Shown here piece after piece: positions 27,201-43,730 of a stretch of DNA of 64,000 bases. This stretch comes from Symbiodinium natans (Eukaryota; Sar; Dinophyceae; Suessiales; Symbiodiniaceae), in the NCBI GenBank assembly GCA_905221605.1, contig CAJNDS010000656.1, forward strand, positions 12,501 through 76,500. The letters run 5' to 3'. The notes under the pieces were generated by a model. It ran no database searches. It saw nothing but the letters and a program-made list of their open reading frames with translations, and was not told where the DNA came from. The translations under genes and the position numbers were made by a program. The first letter of the stretch is position 1. Every line of letters starts with the position of its first letter.

Positions 27201-30200
27201 TCGAGCAGCTCTCGCCCAATCTGACGGAACGGATGGGCCTCGTGAAGTTCGAGGCAGCGGAGCTCTATTTAAACATCTATAAGTTCTATAAGTATCTACG
27301 AACCAGCACCTCGAGGCGACTTGAGTTCCAAAGGTAGACTGCCGAGCCCTACAGGCCCGCAACAACAAGCACCCCCAAGCGAACCCGAACAGATCTTTTC
27401 AAGAGGTCTCCCACAAGGCCCGCAATTGAGGCCCTCCGCATGATCCTCTAAACGGGAGCACTTGGGTAAAACACAAGCTTTTGTCGCGGTGCCAGAATCG
27501 TAAGAGTTTCTGACAAAGACAGCCAGCGCTTATAGTTCGCAAGTCTCAAGATCCCATGCTGCGAAGCTGGAAACAGACTTTACCGAAGCGCGGGAGCACG
27601 CCCTTGTGTCCCACGTGTCACATGTGCCGCCCGGAGCCCCATCTGTGTACGATGCTTCGGCCCCGAAACACAACCTTGCATACCTTTTCGTCGTCTCAGC
27701 CTAATGGCAAAGGCATAAGGGCACCCCGGCTTTGATTTTAGTGGTTAGTAGATCCAGGACTCACTGGCTCCTGACTGTTTGGATTTGTGTTGGGCGCCTT
27801 CCCTTTGGAAGCAGAACTCTTCTCTGTTGTGGCCTATTTTTGGAGTCCCTTCTCGAGATGAGGGGGGAAAGCACGAACGCGAAACTCCGAAACCTTCAAG
27901 ACACCGACACCGCTTCATGGACGTCGTATCCTGTGAGATCCTGTGGTTTTCGCTGCCACTTTCGGAAAGTCAACTTCGAAAGGGTCCTTGTACGACTGCC
28001 ATGAGCACAAGCCTGCTGCAGGTTGACATAACCAACGCGTATGTTCTGTCAGAGCTCAAGTCCAAGCTGGACCTGAACATGGGCAGTTCAAATGGGGTCA
28101 CGTTTCAACGGGGCCATTCACCTTTTGAGGAACTGCTGGGCTTTGGAGAGCCGTGTCTAATTTTCGGATCGCATTGATATGGGGTTCTACTCGACATGGT
28201 AGTGTTTATGAGTCCCAAGCACCTTCGCTGATGAGAAGCTGAAATTGTTCGGCCCCAACCACAAGCCCTAAAGGCATGTTGAGTGAGATGCCTCCTATCT
28301 GGATTAAAAGATGTTAGTGGGGGGAACTCCTTTTGGACCTCGGCGAGACAACGACTAATCAGTGCGCAAACCCCCCAAATCCGAGACCACACACGGATGT
28401 ACACCCAAGCTCAGTCAGCCGCATAATCGGGCGACGTGGAGAACGGCAACAGTTGCGGGCCACTGCCGGACCATCAAGCGCAAGACCCCTAAAATCCTGT
28501 GTTCGTAGCCTCTCGAAGCCTCTCACAGTCCCCAAAGACCCGAAGAGCCCTAACAGCAGTTCAGGGATCGGAGGTGGGTGTCTGTAGGGCCCCTTCCTTG
28601 CGAAGGACCTGAAAACGAACCGGCTTATCGGTCCGGCCGCAGGCTCCATGAGGGAATGCTGAAATGAAGGGGAAGGTGGGGGGATGTCGCGATGCGTTTT
28701 TGGGGGCTGTTGGGGTCATTGAGTTCTGGTGTAGTTGCGGCTCATGAAGCGTTCCTGGAAATTGTGTCCACCACGAAGTCACGAAGTCGAATCCTAAACT
28801 GCTGCAGCTTGTCGTGTCCGTGCTGTCCCTCAGTGTGTACTCTGAAGCCGGGGTCTTTCCGGGCAACGTCATGCTGTGCACGATTATTGCTCCCCTGGTA
28901 CAATGAATTTCATCGGCGAATGTCTGGCCAGCGTTGTCTGTACTTGCGCTTGCGCGTTTTCATTTGGAATGCGTTGTTGCCCCGGTTTCCGTTCCGTGGA
29001 TGCCGAGAGCTTCGAGCCGGATCACTGACAGTTTGCCTGCATGTCCCCTTGCAAATATTCAACCCCACATTCAGCCCAATGGCTCGCCAGAAACGCCAAC
29101 TAAAAAAATAGCCCCAAAACCGAAGCCTAGGCACACCTCTCAAGCGACGAGACAAGCTCCTGAGCTCCTTTGCTTTTAAAAGTTGAGGGATGCAGTTGTC
29201 CTTCGTCCGCTCGTGCACGACTAGTCGTTTTGTTTAACTGTGTCCAGTGTTGGTGGGTTGTTGACGGCAAGGTTAATTGACATTTCTGCTTGCATTGCGT
29301 TCGGCCGCTTGTTTGTTTTCAGTTACACGTGCAAGTTTGTATCTTTGTTCCTCATCATATGTTAATCCCGGGCAGAGAATGTGTTTGCATCTCAGAATAT
29401 TGGTGCATCTTGGAGCGAACGTGAGGTCCATGCCTTGACAAATCGTCCCAAATCCTGGTCCAACCTGTTGAGGCATTGGGCCTTTCGACGTGGCTCCTGG
29501 ATCATTGTCGCCTGATTTGTGGAACAAGGTGGAGGCAGGTTTGCTGTTCTTCCAGTTTCTTGGCGGCTGCTGTTTGAGGTGCGGAGTTGAGGTTCGGCGA
29601 TGCTGGCCAACGTTCAGGGATATTCAGGGCCCCGTCAAAGCTCTTAAGCCAGAAAGACCTTAGCCTAATGCAGCAGACCGAATAACAGAAGCCGCATGTA
29701 CAAAGCCCAAGCAAAGGACCAACACCGGAGACAGTTCAGCATCTTCGCGCAAAAGAGACGCCCACTGCATAACCAGCAATACAGGTTTGAACGCGCACAA
29801 ATGCAAGCGGAAGCAAGGCGCTAGACTCGCTGGACAACCGATGGGCTGCGCAGCTGGATCACAGAGAAGTGCGACGCACAGCCAAGACAGAGTTTGACCC
29901 CCAACTCTGCATGCCGTGTTTGTGCTACAGATCTCGACTTACAATGCCCTGAACCTGCCGACGTCCTCCGTGGACGGTGTTTGTAGTGCAAGGCTCTAAT
30001 GTGAGCACAAAACGGAGCCAGGGCCCCCCAGCTTTTGTCGCCGCGTAAGCTTTGAGGTTCGAGGGTCCGAAACAGCCGCCAGCATTTCGACGACACATTG
30101 CGTGCACCGAGATTGAACTACTGTACATAAATGGGATATGCAAAACATCTCCTTGTCGGGCACAAGACAAAGTGATGCCCCTCGACCACCCTCCTCGCCT

Positions 30201-31060
30201 GCGGTGCTACATGGCAAATTACATTGACAAATAAATTAACAAATGTAAATAAAGAGATAAATGAATATATATATTTATAATGTAGAAACGGAGTCGCAGA
30301 AGATTTGAGCTTCGTCAAATGTCATCACATGTCCCGAAGCATCAGGAACAAAACCTTCGCCTGCTTGTGGATCCAGTGCAGAATTGAGATTCCACTTCCA
30401 ATCACGAACTCTTAACTGCGCCATCGTCTTCTTGTAGTCTCAGCCTCTGCCAAAGCCTCGAAGCCCGCCAACTTTTTGACTTCCCTGCAATATAACTAGA
30501 TGCCCACAGCCCGCACAACCAGACCCCCAAGACCCACAACCGCCAGAAAGAATAGAGTCCATCACTTTGAAGACGAGATGCGACACAAGAAAGCGACCCC
30601 ACCCCCCAAGCCCCCAAGCCCCGCAAGAGGAGCGCCTCGTGCGCCACGCAGAGCGCCCCAAGCGAGGCGACGAACCCGTCCGCTGCGTCTTCCGGCGCCT
30701 CAGTTGCTGCAGGGAGATGGGCTTGTTGTTTTTGCTTCGTTTAGCGCCTCTCACCTCATATGGAGGCTTGTGGGATCGCACAGATGTTTGCGGGCTCTTC
30801 ATTGAAAGAGTGCTCTGCGGGCTTGGCGTGGTTTGGTAAAGCCTCACCCAGCCAAGATTTATGCAAAAGGTTTCTCAGGGGATTATAAAGGTTATGGTTC
30901 GGAGGTCCAACCGGGATGTTGAGGTTTCGGGGCGGGGCGTGACGAAACCTGCAAAACCCCAAAGCACCGACCCCCATCGCCAGACCTTTATTGTTGGGAA
31001 CTGGGACAGCTCCATGCAGACCCTCAACCGAAAACCCTTTGAACTAAACCGAATTGCACC
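24295..31060. other. Gene-poor DNA, no supported gene
   Basis: About 6.8 kb with only short open frames. A minus-strand stretch at about 24582-24980 (including RCRQRFAWEEMFQNCTADD) has a faintly coding-like composition but no recognised motif. Small features include a tandem CCAGCACATCTAA duplication near 26691-26717 and a short TA run near 30265. No RNA gene was found. Confidence 0.35.
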
Positions 31061-31159
31061 TCTCCATTCCTCCCTCTCTGGCTCTGTCTCCCCTCCGTCG
31101 CTCTCTCTTTATCTCTCTCGCTCTCTCCCCCTCTCCCTCTCTGCCTCTCTGTATCTTTG
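31061..31159 (+). repeat. CT-rich low-complexity tract
   Basis: About 100 bases almost entirely of C and T in CTCT and CCCT arrangements, interrupted by single purines. The complementary strand is a polypurine tract. Confidence 0.85.
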
Positions 31160-33055
31160 TGTCTTGCGTGTGGTTATTCCAGCTTCAGCAGAGGCATTTC
31201 GAAGACCCTTAGGCTACATCTTCTGATCTACCATGTATGGCAAGAACTCCAGTCCGAATTCCGCATCCAACAGAAAAGGCATGGCGTCTTTGAGGGCACT
31301 CTTCGATGGCCCACGCCTCCACTGGCAGCAGGAGCGGCGACTGGGCAGATTGTTTCTTAGAAGTGGGTTAAGTGGGTTAGAGGGACGGGACACGTGATTT
31401 CGCTTGCTTGTGACAATAGCTATACATGGTCGAGCCTGTCGAGTTTGGAGTTTGCATGGCGTATAACTGATTCCGGCTCGATCAACTACTACAGAAGCAC
31501 ACAAATGAAACTTCGAATGGGGGGCCTTTGTTGTTGCTAGCATTCAGCTGGAAACTGCCCTTCTGGCCCAGACCAACCTTGTCACAGCCGAGGCTGAATT
31601 TTGGGGGGCCCGTGCCGTTTTCTTGCGTTTTCTTGTGCAATTTGCTCTTGTCCAGCAAGGCCTCTGTCCAAGGTCCACTCCCAGTCCTGCATGTGGAGTT
31701 GCCCTTACAGCCCATAGGTGGCCGTGTACGCAGCTTCTCAGGCTTGTCTCAAGTTAGCTGGGAGCATTCGGACAGACAGCTTCGTCTTGAAGGTCTTGGA
31801 ATGACATCAGCACCTTTTTTTCGATTTGTTCAAAGGCTGTCCGAGAAATGCGGGCCATGCGTGCTGCGGCCCGTTCCCCACAGCCAGAGAACATCGCCGT
31901 TTGCCGTGTAGGGAGTGGAGTGATGACTTCAAGTCGCCCAGAAATCTTCGCGAGTTCGAGGCTCAGGGCAACTATAGTACTACAGGGCTCAGGTTCTTCG
32001 TGGTTCAGGGCTCCTCCTTCTGGTCCAGCATTTCTCTTTTTCTTCTCTTTGAACTTTGAACAAAGCCCTGGGGGCACCAAAGCACAGCCAATCCTTGGAA
32101 TGGCAAGTATAAGGATGCAGAACACCCCCTGGCCCTAAACTCACCCCTCCCCTTTATGGCTTCGAAAGTGGTCCCCTGCAGCCCTGAAGTTTTTTTGGTG
32201 TTCTTTTTGACATCTTCTGGGTGGCTTGTGGTGTTCGGCCTGCTGCTTCAGGCCTGCTTCAGGAGAGGGTTTGTTGTTAGCGATGTCCGGTTTTAGAAGT
32301 GCTTCAGAGTGGGGCGGGCTCAGTCGACTGGAGGTTGAAATGTGGTTCGGATTGCTCGTAGTGCCGCACTACCAGTAGTACCTTGTATGGTGCTATCTAT
32401 ATGTCGTCGTCTTGGAAATTTTGGTGGACTATGTTTCTGTCCGGTAAAGTCGTATTGTTTCAGCGCCCGAGGTTGTGCCACGGCTGCCTTCATACTTTCA
32501 GGCCTTCCAAAACCGCGCAGCAGTGCCGTACCACGAAGCTTTGGTGTACTTTGGCAGAGATGGGGCAGAGATGGAGCTGGAAAGACTTTAAGACATGTGG
32601 TTTCGACTTTAATGCTGTGCAGGGCTTGATCGTTCAGGTTTGGGTTTAGGCTGCTGGCTTCGAGCCAATTGTAACCGAACATGGCAGCTTCTTTCCCAGC
32701 CTTAGGCCGCCAAGCAATCTGAGGCTCTCATTCTTAAAGCTGTTCATGTGTTTGTTTCTTGGTTATTGCTTTTGTTTGTGAGGCGTCATGCTCCTCACAG
32801 TTCTCAGAACAACACTTGCGTCCTATAAGGGCAACACCAAACTGACTCTCAGCCTCGGGACGCGCAGCTCAATCTTTGGGTGTTTGAACCCCGTGTAAAG
32901 CGTCTTGCTGTAACGAAGTGTGTGTAAGAAGTGTTTTGAGGGTTCCGCGAAAAGCTTCTCGCTTACTGTTGTTTCAAGTTACTGCTCTGATGTCTGGTTT
33001 ACCCTAAACCCTCTGCGGAGACGTAGAAAGATTGTTGAAGGTGGCGTAAAACACG
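31160..33055. other. Gene-poor DNA, no supported gene
   Basis: Only short open frames. A minus-strand piece at about 31754-31920 (residues ERAAARMARISRTAFEQIEK) looks helical but is isolated and unrecognised. Confidence 0.35.
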
Positions 33056-33076
33056 TCACCGTTACTTTGGCTCAAG
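33056..33076 (+). other. Probable relic of the dinoflagellate spliced leader
   Basis: The segment ends with 11 bases identical to the 3' end of the dinoflagellate spliced leader (TTTGGCTCAAG, 33066-33076). Over the last 16 leader bases, 13 match, and the three differences are transitions. CCGT, the start of the leader, also occurs at 33059-33062, offset by a 3-base gap. An ATG follows after one base at 33078 and opens 72 unrecognised codons (to 33296). Leader relics at such positions are known from retroposed, previously trans-spliced mRNAs. A chance 11-base match in 128 kb of both strands would be expected about 0.03 times. Confidence 0.45.
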
Positions 33077-33296
33077 GATGAGCGCAGAAGCCATCTGTAA
33101 AGGAGAAGAAGTCGAGCCTGTGGGGCTGGCGTTTGGGGGTGTTAGGTTGAGGACCCTTGGTTGGGTGGTTGCCTTAGGGCCGGTAATCCCACACTGGACC
33201 CCCCTAGCCCTGGTTTGTCCCCCTTCAGGGAGTGAAGGGAGCAAGTGTATGAACCTGAACTATATCTCCGCAAAATGTTTTTTCCTCAAGTGGTGA

Positions 33297-36200
33297 TAAG
33301 GGGGTTGACTGTTGGTTCCTGGAATAGTTCCCCCTGGTGAGGCTAACGTACCCTCAACCCTCATGAGCCTTCGGGCCTCATTGCTGGAGGAGCTCCTTAT
33401 TTATTTTTGAAAGCTGGGGCTTGGATTTGGAGAGTTTCATACCCGGATTGCGTTACTTCTTGGAGGGCTGGGATGCTTCTTGGAGGCTTTGGAGGCTTCT
33501 TGGAGATTAGCCTTCAAAAAACCTGGAGCCTCAAGTGCCCACCAACCCCTGACAAGCCTACCGGGCTTTAAAGAGGTGAAAATTTGAGCCGGCTGAGGAA
33601 TTGCAGTACAGGGCTGAGGGTTGACTGCTGACAGGGCCTGGGGACACGGGAACATTTTAGGACGGCGTCCGCGCTCAGGCGCTGTCTTGCCTGCCCCTGC
33701 CTTCGGCGGCAGCGTGTTTTGGAACTGAACTGCACCATGGCAAGAGTCTTAAAAAAAGGGGTTGGGATTGATGAGGCTGAGTCAGTCCTTCAAGTTTTGG
33801 CTCAGGCTTTCGGGAGGTTGTTGTTCAAGGCTAGCAAAAGGACCACAGGGCCTACAGCGAGCTTGACAGGCATTGGTCAAGTCTCTACCTTGCGCAAAAA
33901 AAATGCTCTGTGTGTGTGTGTGTGCTGAACGCCGGTGTCTCGTTGGGCCAATTTTAGTACCTCAACTTATGAACCTTCTTGCAGAGTTTCGGGGCTGGAC
34001 AAAAGTTGAATGCTTAAAAGCCTAAAGCTTTCATGCCAGCTTTCGCAGACAACCTATTGCTTCGGCTTCAGAGACCAAATTATAGCGAGAGGGTCACTTT
34101 ACAACGAAACGCTGCATTCTTTCAGTCCTTGTCCTCGCATACTTAAACCCCACAATCCCCCCCAAAATGACTTGAAAAAACAAAAGAGCTGACAAGACTA
34201 CACCTTAAAACCTGAAAGTGCTACTTCCCTTTTTTCAAGCCCTGAGATACCTCTAAAATTGGCTTTGTTCTCGGTTGGGGTTTTCTTTTCAATTTTGCTT
34301 AGATTGCACGCACAGGGAGAGTACCTTCGAATCAGAGGTGGCCCTGTGCCCCTGCTCAGCATCGCTGCGGCCCGGTTGGGTGCTCGCGCCTGGGAGCCTC
34401 GGTTTGGAGGGTTTCGAGGGCTTTGGGGTTTTTGGGGCAGGACGTCAGAACGACCCTCGAAAACCTCTACCCAGATCGCCAGACGTCGACGCGCCTTGAC
34501 AGAATCAGCTCAGGCTCACGACTGCCTTCCCCATCTCCGCGACCTCGCGCTCGAGGCGGCCGGAGGCTTTGCAGTTCTTTGCAGGGCTGTCAATGACTCA
34601 GCCTCCGAATGAAAAAGATGAAGTTGCAGTATGTTCAAGTGGCTGCTGCTTGGCTGCTGCAGTGGAAAAACGGAGGCATCAACAACATGAACCGGGAGAC
34701 TGGTGCCAAGGGGTTTACAGGGTCCAGAATATCGGCCAAGTAGATCGGCGAATTAGGGTTTACCATAGTCTCTCTCCATCCACTGGACAAAACCATACAT
34801 GAGAGAGAACCTCAGCATCCCGAAACCACTGTGTGTACGTGAACTTGTACGCACTCAAACTTTTCTCTAGTTCACTAATAAACTCTGTGGTGCACCACAG
34901 AGCACAAGAGCTTCTCTCAAACTCAACCACAAAGCCCAGGTCCGCGACCAAGGCTTGGAGATGGTCTTCGACCGCAGAGGCTTAGCCAACTACAGCTACT
35001 TGCCAGCGCAACGCAGGAGGGCACAGTGGAGGGCACTACTCCGACTTCTGAATGATGCTTGTGGCAGCTGCTGGCAGCTGCTGGCACCTAGGTTTCTTTG
35101 GCACGCCCCGGACGCCTTCGCCCCAGCTTACCGCTCGAGGTCCAAGATCAACCCTATGAGCCCGGAGTCGCATTTTTCTGCTTTGCCATGTGATATATTC
35201 CCATGCTAACAGTTGAAGTCGAAGTTTGCGAAGGCCCGAAGATGCGGCGGTGCGAGTGCTGAAAGCTTCACCGAGCACCTCGCTCCAGGCACCGTTGACC
35301 CTTCTCCTCCCCGAACACCCTAGTGGGCCTAGTGGGCCTGATCCCTTCCCTGAGGCCTCTAAATGCTGGGAAGAGCCACGACTTGAGAAGCACCATATTC
35401 CTCTCGAATTACCTGGCTTCGGATCCGAGCTTTTGGGCTTTCTGCTGCTTGAATGGACACGCCCCTGAATCGAGGAGCATTCGAGGGTCCAACGGTTTCG
35501 GAGATTCTTTGTTTCCTGTACTTCATCCAACCCTTTCACCCTGAAGCCCTAGACAGGCCCTTTACACACAAACCTCTTCAATCTCAAGCTCTAGAAGTCC
35601 TCCACACACCCTTTACCACAAGTTCTGCCCTGAACCCTTAAACCTTCCAGCCCCATCCAAACCCGTACTGGCGGCCCCAAAAGGTGACCAGCAGAGATCC
35701 CAAGTTTCTCGATTGTGCCGGCGCCGATATCGTCATCTGCCGACCGGATGCCTCGGGGCGGCGCCGGCGGATTGCGGAAAAAGAGTGGTAAGATGTGAGG
35801 GTCGCAGGGCACCCGGTTTTTGGACAATACTGACAAAACTGGCACTGCAACAAATGCTGATTCAGGAGCCATCATAACGTACAAACTCAACACTTCGAAT
35901 ATCGCGCATGGGAATGTGACCAGAGCTGCTTTGTAGGGGAGTGTCAATGAGACCTCATGCAGCAACCTGAAACCTGCAGCACCGCGGGCAGATCCAAGCA
36001 CATCCTTAGGACTTCAACTTCGAGTGTGGAAGCTATTTGCCTCAAAGCTGGGGTCACCGTTTCCAAAGCGAAGCCACTCAAGCCCTCACAACCAATCGAC
36101 TTCGGACGTGGGAGGGATATGAGAAGCTGATGCCCAGGTCTAGAGTGTAGAGGAACAAATCCAAGGAATCCTGCCTTCTTCCCCCCCTTCCCTTACGGAA

Positions 36201-37244
36201 ACCCTTGACAGTGCATCCTTTTTGCAGAAAGAAAAGACGGGGGCCGAGCGAACCCTCACGTGCACGGCAGGCCCCTGGGCCTGGACTACTTGGAGACGAC
36301 GTGGCATGCTCAGGCCTGGAAATAAAAAGGGCCCCCGAGCGCTTGAGAGTCAGTCTGGTTTTCTTGGGGCTTATTTGGAGAAAAGGGCTGCGCATCTTTA
36401 TTTAGTATGTGCAGCCGATAAACTCAAAATCCCCAAGGAAAGTCTATCGGCTTCAGCTACTTCAACTACACTTCAAGTACATTTCCCTGACAAGGAGCTG
36501 CTTGCCCCTGGCGGCAGGTGCGGATTCGGGAAGAAAGGGGCAGCGGAAGCATGTCTGAGGGTCGAACCCTTCGCCCCGGTTTAGAAGTCTGTAAGTTTTC
36601 AATCCCTCAACCCTACTTAGACTTATCAGAAGTCTTAAGAGTCCCCGAGATCTTTTGAAGGATGCCGTGGACAGCTTGAATCCACAACGAACGAGCCATT
36701 AATAGACCTTGGCCGTTAGCCGCCTTACTAGTAGCCGCCTTAGCCTCCAAGCCCTTGAGCAGAGAGATTGTTGCCAGCATCCTAAACTAAAAAGCCAAAA
36801 TCTTGGCTGCCGCTAGCTCCTTCATCCGGAGACCCCCAGCACACCCCTCAACAGGCCGAATCGTGAACGCAAGCCATCGCCAACCCTATACAGCTTGTTC
36901 CAGCGCACCCTTCAAAGCTCGAAAGCCCTGGCCCCCTTTCAACCCTAAAGGGAATCAAGGGAGACCTTGCAGCTCCAGGCTGATACCAGGAGCACTGGTA
37001 CTCAAGGCTACTCGGCGCAACACAGCCACATGGGTGGGGGGTGGGGGGTGCGGGAGGCTTTGAAATTTGGGTGCGGCTGTGAGGTATTCACATGAGGCAG
37101 GGTAGTCAATGGCAGTCCCACAACAAGTCCCCCGACTGAAGAGTCGTCACTATCTCCATTGGACGTATGTGGCGCACTAGGCACGGACACGCAAGCGAAG
37201 CAAACCTGCCTTTCCAAACCCCCCCTGCCTTCCCAAGCCGAGAA
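33297..37244. other. Gene-poor DNA, no supported gene
   Basis: No recognisable protein. A (TG)8 run at about 33908-33924 and a leader-like TTTTGGCTCAGG at about 33795 are the only small signals. Short Gly/Ala/Arg-rich frames on both strands reflect G+C-rich composition. Confidence 0.35.
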
Positions 37245-37265
37245 GGGGGGGGGGGGGGGGGGGGG
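37245..37265 (+). repeat. G21 homopolymer
   Basis: Twenty-one consecutive G. A C7 run lies about 30 bases upstream (CCCCCCC near 37219-37225), so a C/G hairpin is possible. The length in the assembly is likely to be unreliable. Confidence 0.85.
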
Positions 37266-40597
<3,332 letters not shown>

Positions 40598-40639
40598 GGA
40601 GGGCATGGAGGGCACGGAGGGCACGGAGGGCACGGAAGG
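40598..40639 (+). repeat. Nine-base minisatellite GGAGGGCAC
   Basis: Units of GGAGGGCAT/C start at 40598, 40607, 40616, 40625 and 40634; the last is degenerate. Confidence 0.9.
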
Positions 40640-40856
40640 CTGGGCTGGGCATGGAATGATAGGCCCCATTAGGCCCCCTAAAGTTCCAGATTTGTGAGCT
40701 CAGGGTGACTGTTAAGCAGGGCTTCAGGGCCGGAGAGCCTTACCCAAGCCCACATGAGCATCTGCTTTTTTTCGAAAGAAGGTGGCCTTTGGCTTCAGTA
40801 CATCGTTGTCTGCTCAGCCGTGGATCTAGGACTGTTTTGGGACCGTTTGCAAGGCC

Positions 40857-41501
40857 ATGTGGAAGCTTCTTCTCACGCTCGCATCGCTCGCCACCTTTGC
40901 AAGAGGGCTGCGCCGAGATGATCTGCATACACAGCTGGACCTTCCCATTGTCACGTTGCCCATGGGAACGCGCCTCTATTCCTGCCAACAACATGAGCTG
41001 GACCCACAGCGGGACCTGTGGACCATGATCAGCATCAAGTATTTTGGCTACTGTACAACAGTGGAGGCGGCTGCGAAGAAGATGGCCGAGATGGGATGGC
41101 AAGGAAATCCGGAAGACATCGGCAGGTTCGATTCCAGAGCGAGCTATGCGAAGGTATGGCAGGTGGTTCGTCCCTGCAAGATGTTGCTAGGGGACGGAAG
41201 GAACAGCAGCACCTTGACACACCGTTTTGGGCCGGGTGCTAGGTTTGAGAATGTGGAAACCCTTGACACACCCAACTGGCGATCACACGTGAAGTTTGCT
41301 GACATGAGGGAGCAGCTGCTGAAATCTGATGGCTTGGTTCAGTGCGACGCAGGCATTGATGTAGCTGTGTTCCACGGAATTTCAACAGACGATCGCCATG
41401 CCTGCATTCGGCAGGTTGAGCCGGATCGCCTTCCCACTGCCACAGAAGTGGAACAGCAGCAGCAGCTGCTTTCTGTAAAAGGCTGCGATCGTTTCACATG
41501 A
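40857..41501 (+). CDS. Putative secreted protein with six cysteines
   Basis: An intronless frame of 214 codons from ATG 40857 (context AAGGCCATGTGG) to TGA. The N-terminus MWKLLLTLASLATFARG is a typical secretion signal, probably cleaved near residue 17-18. The mature part has exactly six cysteines (43, 66, 107, 163, 183, 210), suggesting three disulfides, and one N-glycosylation sequon (N116-S-S). Blocks such as LPMGTRLYSCQQHELDP, RDLWTMISIKYFGYCTTVE and IGRFDSRASYAKVWQVVRP look like conserved protein sequence, and codon use is G/C-ending. An AG eight bases before the ATG could be a trans-splice acceptor with a very short 5' leader. I do not recognise the family. Introns or further 3' exons cannot be excluded, but the frame is complete as it stands. 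Confidence 0.65.
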   Translation: MWKLLLTLASLATFARGLRRDDLHTQLDLPIVTLPMGTRLYSCQQHELDPQRDLWTMISIKYFGYCTTVEAAAKKMAEMGWQGNPEDIGRFDSRASYAKVWQVVRPCKMLLGDGRNSSTLTHRFGPGARFENVETLDTPNWRSHVKFADMREQLLKSDGLVQCDAGIDVAVFHGISTDDRHACIRQVEPDRLPTATEVEQQQQLLSVKGCDRFT

Positions 41502-43730
41502 CTTCCCGGCCGCGTGCAAACATAGCTGACATGAGGGCATGTGCACCACAAGGGACGAGCAAAACTTAAAAGTCCGTTTGAGCTTCGTGCTCGCTAATTG
41601 CGTGCTGGTAGGCATCACGTGCCGGTGCGGTCTCGGAGAAGGGTTCTGAGTTTAAAGCGGTCACGGTTGAATCCGTTTGAAACCCTCAAGTCCATGGCAC
41701 CGGCCAGGCCAAGCAGGCCAATTCGATATCCGACGCTACGTCACGGCCGCATGCTGAGCATGTCAGACTCCGAAGGACGCTTGAGTGCTCTCGAGTGTAT
41801 GTGTTGGGTGTCTTTTTGGGGATACTAAAAAAGTTTTGCCTCATGCAGCTATAGCCACTCCTTCTTGTTAACACTGCAACAGGGGCTTCTCCAGAGGTTC
41901 TGAACCTACTTTTTTTTTGCGTTGGTCTAGCATCCGTCGATTCCGCGCACTCAGCACAGCTACATGGCTGCCTGCGAAAAGAGATACGAAGGAATGATAG
42001 GGCCCTAAGGGTCTCAACAAGCATGTTGTTTTGCCCGACGTACTGTAAGGACTCCTCTGAAATTTGCGCATCAAGAGGTCACCCTCGAAGACCGGCCTCG
42101 ACATGTAGCAGAAGGCGACAGGCCTGGACTTGGTCTTTCATCTCCAAGTGGAGAACATACCCGAATTCCCACATGTAGACATATAGCCAGCGCACTGTCA
42201 GCGCAGCGCTCGTTGTATAAGAAACATCATCATCTCGCTGGTGCCCTTCTTTTGCTGGCCTGAACTTTTCAACTAGGGCTTCCACTTCTCCACAAGACTT
42301 GGAAGCACGTAGGAATGTAGGTTTCCGCGGAGGCCGAGCGGCTTCTCTTGCATGGGTTTCCCGCGTTGTCCTTACCTGGATCGCGCCCTGCAACGTCTTG
42401 ACCAATATCATGACTATTCTGTGTTATTATTCCTTAGAAAGAGGAAGATTGCTAGATACTCAAGAAAATAATCATGTGGTGCTAAAGCAACTGATTTGCT
42501 TGTTGTTGGGCTTGTGAAGAGGATCCCGATCGTCCTCGAGTTCGAGGAGTTTGAGCTGTTGGCCCGTGTGGCCTTTGAGACAGCATTGAGTAGCGATATG
42601 GAGGAGAATCAACGTCTTGCGGCGGTTCAGAAAAGAGACTCGCTTTGAGTACAGAAGTTTGGACGTACCAGCATTCTGTGAATCGCTGCAACATGTCATA
42701 TGCAAGGCTCAGCAGGAACCATAGGACACCAACAAGACCACAACTGCGGAACCTTTGCTTGCGAAAGAGTTCTCTCCTGAGAATCTTGTTGGCGGCTGGT
42801 TCTGTGCTTGGGCGTTGGAATCGCTAAGGTGCCTTTGAGATGGACTGCCGAGTCCCCGAACAGTTAACAGCACCCACCCATCAATGGCACCAACCCGGAA
42901 GTTGGCACATTAGCTGGTTCCGGGATGTTCCGGGAGCAGAATTGCCATTGCATCCGGACCTGTGAGAACAACAAAAGTCTGCTCCACACGCCACCAACCC
43001 CCCCCCCCCCTTGAAACCAATTCAGAGCCGGAATCGCTAAACCAACAAAAGTTACCGAACTCAACGACGAAAGCTACAGCTATGAGCTAGGAGTTCAGCT
43101 GTATCGACTTTGAGGGTCTGTTGCAGCTTGCTTGGCCGCAGCACCCAGCTGACACCCAACCCAACAACTCAACAACTCTTGTAAGTCAGCGCTTCAACCA
43201 CCTCAAGCCGCAGGAGCTCGCAATTCCCATATGAAGCCCTGCCTGACCTGCTTGAAATGCATTGAACAAATCCTTCCTGTCCTTGTGTCATGTGCCATCT
43301 CCCATCCTTTCCGAGGGGGAACGTCGGGGCAGTTGTTTACGGAGCAACAGGTGGAGAGTAGTGACTGAGTAGTGGCTGTGGCACTTTAGCCTGCATTTTT
43401 TTTCGAGGTTCGATTGGGAAGCCCTCTGCTGTGCACGATGAGACACAGAACAGGAGAAGCGGCAGCGTGCACACAGCTCCATCGAGACACGTATCCTACG
43501 GAGACGCTACAACTCAAATTGTGCAGACTCAGCCCAACAACGGCCGGGATATGCTCTACGGCTCTTTCTTGACTAGTCTGCGTGGAACACATTTCAAGAG
43601 TGAGCCATCTGAACTTTATTGACATTATGCTGGAGGCCTGCATCACAGGCCTGTGTGTACTGTCAGCGTAGATTCTAGAAGGGAAACTTAATTTTAAAAA
43701 GTTCCAAAGAAAATTCCTACGTTCTTCACC
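41502..43730. other. Gene-poor DNA, no supported gene
   Basis: Short frames only. The C10 run near 43001-43010 and nearby text are low complexity. Confidence 0.35.

Noticed and set aside
28770-28800. tRNA B-box-like AAGTCGAATCCTAA
   Set aside because: No acceptor stem, D arm or A box at the correct distance on either side.
33795-33806. Second spliced-leader-like motif TTTTGGCTCAGG
   Set aside because: It differs in the diagnostic CAAG end and is not positioned before a credible start; kept only as a note.
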